In this document: in pieces, positions 6,701-7,196 of the stretch
How the letters are laid out: the number at the start of each line of letters is the position of its first letter
Position numbering within the stretch: position 1 is the first letter of the stretch
NCBI GenBank assembly: GCA_024635735.1
Contig: JAGXII010000202.1
Coordinates: forward strand, 1 to 7,196
DNA length: 7,196 bases
From: Christiangramia sp.
GTDB taxonomy: Bacteria > Bacteroidota > Bacteroidia > Flavobacteriales > Flavobacteriaceae
Direction of reading: 5' to 3'
The notes under the pieces: model-generated
Database searches by the model: none
Told to the model about the DNA's origin: nothing
Seen by the model: the letters and a program-made list of their open reading frames with translations, nothing else
Position numbers and translations under genes: made by a program

Positions 6701-7154
6701 CCTGAAGACATGGAACATCATTATCAACTGTTTTGATCATATCATTGATCATTCCCTGAAGTCCCATCTCGCGACCATCATCCGGCGAATAAATTCGATC
6801 TATTCCATAGTCCATCAATTCTTTGATCTCCTCCGGAAGGATCACGCCGCCTCCGCCGCCAAAAATCTTAATATGGCCTGCTCCCTTTTCCTTCAACAGG
6901 TCGTGCATATATTTGAAATATTCAATATGACCACCCTGATAAGATGTCATTGCAATCGCGTGAGCATCTTCCTGTATAGCACAATTCACCACCTCTTCCA
7001 CACTGCGATCATGACCTAAATGAATCACTTCAACACCTGTTGCCTGAATGATCCGGCGCATGATATTGATTGCTGCGTCATGACCATCAAACAAAGAAGC
7101 TGCGGTTACAATTCTTATTTTATTTTCAGGTTTATAGGGACTTTGTTGTTCCAT
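3702..7154 (-). CDS. icmF: Fused isobutyryl-CoA mutase (IcmF): B12 domain, G-protein chaperone and mutase
   Basis: This 1150-aa adenosylcobalamin enzyme interconverts isobutyryl-CoA and n-butyryl-CoA in the cytosol; some members also act on isovaleryl- or pivalyl-CoA. Domains in order: cobalamin-binding (about 12-145; D23/H25 of the DxH motif, S71, glycine loop 99-103); MeaB/MeaI-like GTPase chaperone (about 195-410; Walker A G203 to S210, ETSGIGQSD at 296-304, NKFD at 343-346); a linker (about 415-545); and the TIM-barrel mutase (about 565-1150). F611 (RMFAGEG) and Q799 (DQAQNTC) occupy the places of Tyr89 and Arg207 of methylmalonyl-CoA mutase, the isobutyryl-type signature; Y836/H837 match the active-site YH of SISGYH. 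The linker carries 28 extra residues (471-498) encoded by a palindromic repeat. The usual length I recall is nearer 1090-1120 aa. The ATG at 7154 is followed by the typical short lead into TAASLFDGHDAA. No cobalamin riboswitch is visible in the 42 upstream bases present. It stands alone, with its own terminator. Confidence 0.93.
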   Translation of the reverse strand: MEQQSPYKPENKIRIVTAASLFDGHDAAINIMRRIIQATGVEVIHLGHDRSVEEVVNCAIQEDAHAIAMTSYQGGHIEYFKYMHDLLKEKGAGHIKIFGGGGGVILPEEIKELMDYGIDRIYSPDDGREMGLQGMINDMIKTVDNDVPCLQESDKVSKNLKNKNVNTISRLISLAENRHEEFKKYFSKDDYKTEKIPVLGITGTGGSGKSSLVDELVRRFLMDFPDKHIGIVSVDPSKRKTGGALLGDRIRMNSINHPRVYMRSLATRQSNLALSKYVAEAVEVLKAANYDLIILETSGIGQSDTEILDHSDVSLYVMTPEFGAATQLEKIDMLDFADLVAINKFDKRGAQDALRDVKKQYQRNHQLWHADAEKLPVFGTIASQFNDPGMNTLYKSIMDEIEENTKSGLHSTFEISREMSEKIFVIPPKRTRYLSEIAENNRGYDEKAKSQVEVAQRLYGIYKTILSVGNVTSSAVETSHLDKNGLDKDEILKQVQNDADSDFLKLLFAEFDKTKMDLDPYNWEMILAWKEKVTKYREPVYSFKVRDKEIKIETHTESLSHTQIPKVALPKYKAWGDILGWCLQENVPGEFPYTAGLYPFKRTGEDPTRMFAGEGGPERTNRRFHYVSQGLPAKRLSTAFDSVTLYGNDPDHRPDIYGKIGNSGVSICCLDDAKKLYSGFDLADAMTSVSMTINGPAPMLLGFFMNAAIDQNCEKYIKENGLEDKVEAKLKEFYDDNDIERPKYQGELPEGNNGLGLMLLGLTGDQVLPKDVYEKIKADTISVVRGTVQADILKEDQAQNTCIFSTEFALRLMGDVQQYFIEEKVRNFYSVSISGYHIAEAGANPITQLAFTLANGFTYVEYYLSRGMDINKFGPNLSFFFSNGVDPEYAVIGRVARRIWSKALKHKYGANSRAQMLKYHIQTSGRSLHAQEIDFNDIRTTLQALYAIYDNCNSLHTNAYDEAITTPTEASVRRAMAIQLIINKELGLTKNENPIQGSFIIEELTELVEEAVLTEFDRITERGGVLGAMETMYQRGKIQEESLYYETLKHNGDYPIIGVNTFLSSTGSPTVTPGEVIRATEEEKEHQIKTLETLHKAKASVAEETLERIKKAAVDNENLFEELMEATKVCSLGQITHALFGVGGQYRRNM
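5661..5744. repeat. 84-bp cloverleaf-type palindromic repeat inserted in frame in icmF
   Basis: The segment runs from GTC to GAC and can fold into four abutting stems: outer GTC/GAC (5661-5663, 5742-5744); arm A ATTCTGAA/TTCAGAAT (5664-5671, 5677-5684; loop CTTGT); middle CTCATC/GATGAG (5685-5690, 5714-5719; 23-base loop); arm B ACGTC/GACGT (5720-5724, 5737-5741; 12-base loop). No base is left unpaired between stems. It equals exactly codons 471-498 of icmF, without frameshift or stop, and encodes a polar stretch from VTSSAVETSH to ILKQVQND. Both arms resemble short repeats I remember from flavobacterial intergenic regions (GTCATTCTGAAC… and …CTCGACTGCGCTCGACGTGAC). The structure is seen directly; mobility and repeat status are inferred. 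Confidence 0.7.
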
Positions 7155-7196
7155 TTTTAACGATGTCTAAATTTTGGTGTTGCAATTTACGAAAAA

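Noticed and set aside
6060..7019. Three rightward open frames opposite the icmF B12 and G-protein domains
   Set aside because: They are antisense to conserved domains, their composition looks like reverse-complement translation, and no start signals or motifs support them.
7155..7196. Cobalamin riboswitch upstream of icmF
   Set aside because: Only 42 bases of leader are present; no B12-box-like sequence or stem is visible, and the window ends too soon to judge.
1..7196. CRISPR array, tRNA/rRNA, phage genes or a defence system
   Set aside because: No regularly spaced repeats, no RNA gene signatures and no nuclease, toxin or phage structural genes were seen on either strand.

Overview
The window looks like chromosomal DNA from a marine-type Flavobacteriaceae bacterium (Bacteroidota, perhaps close to Gramella/Christiangramia). 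The evidence is AT-rich DNA with A-rich leaders instead of strong Shine-Dalgarno sites, a -7 box of the TAnnTTTG type, a flavobacterial-style signal peptide (…FQA|QE) and a fused isobutyryl-CoA mutase. The genus is a guess; the phylum is fairly secure.

Layout. Bases 1-959 are an apparently complete IS1595-family (ISXO2-like) insertion sequence: 12-bp perfect terminal inverted repeats around one intact 297-aa transposase. Its right end lies inside the 3' end of a leftward gene (943-2181) for a secreted alpha/beta-hydrolase-fold protein, whose last four or five codons and stop are supplied by the IS. That protein also appears to lack the nucleophile serine and the histidine expected of the fold. 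A leftward terminator (2238-2267) separates it from a 66-aa two-helix membrane protein of the DUF1328/YtjA type (2283-2483), and beyond that lies a leftward Lrp/AsnC regulator (2680-3123). A 118-bp AT-rich intergenic region containing an inverted repeat separates the regulator from a divergent rightward gene (3242-3640) for an unrecognised, probably all-helical 132-aa protein. A strong bidirectional terminator (3653-3686) lies between this gene and the convergent 1150-aa gene for fused isobutyryl-CoA mutase, IcmF (3702-7154), which fills the rest of the window.

The genes do not form an obvious pathway or operon. The IS, the hydrolase-like protein, the small membrane protein, the regulator and IcmF look like separate transcription units. 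No CRISPR array, RNA gene, phage module or defence system is visible.

The most interesting signal is inside icmF. An 84-bp segment (5661-5744), exactly 28 codons and in register with the reading frame, can fold into a four-armed cloverleaf with no unpaired bases at the junction. Its two hairpin arms resemble short intergenic repeats I recall from flavobacterial genomes. It looks like a mobile palindromic repeat that entered a coding region in frame, in the linker between the G-protein and mutase domains, in the manner of the Rickettsia palindromic elements.
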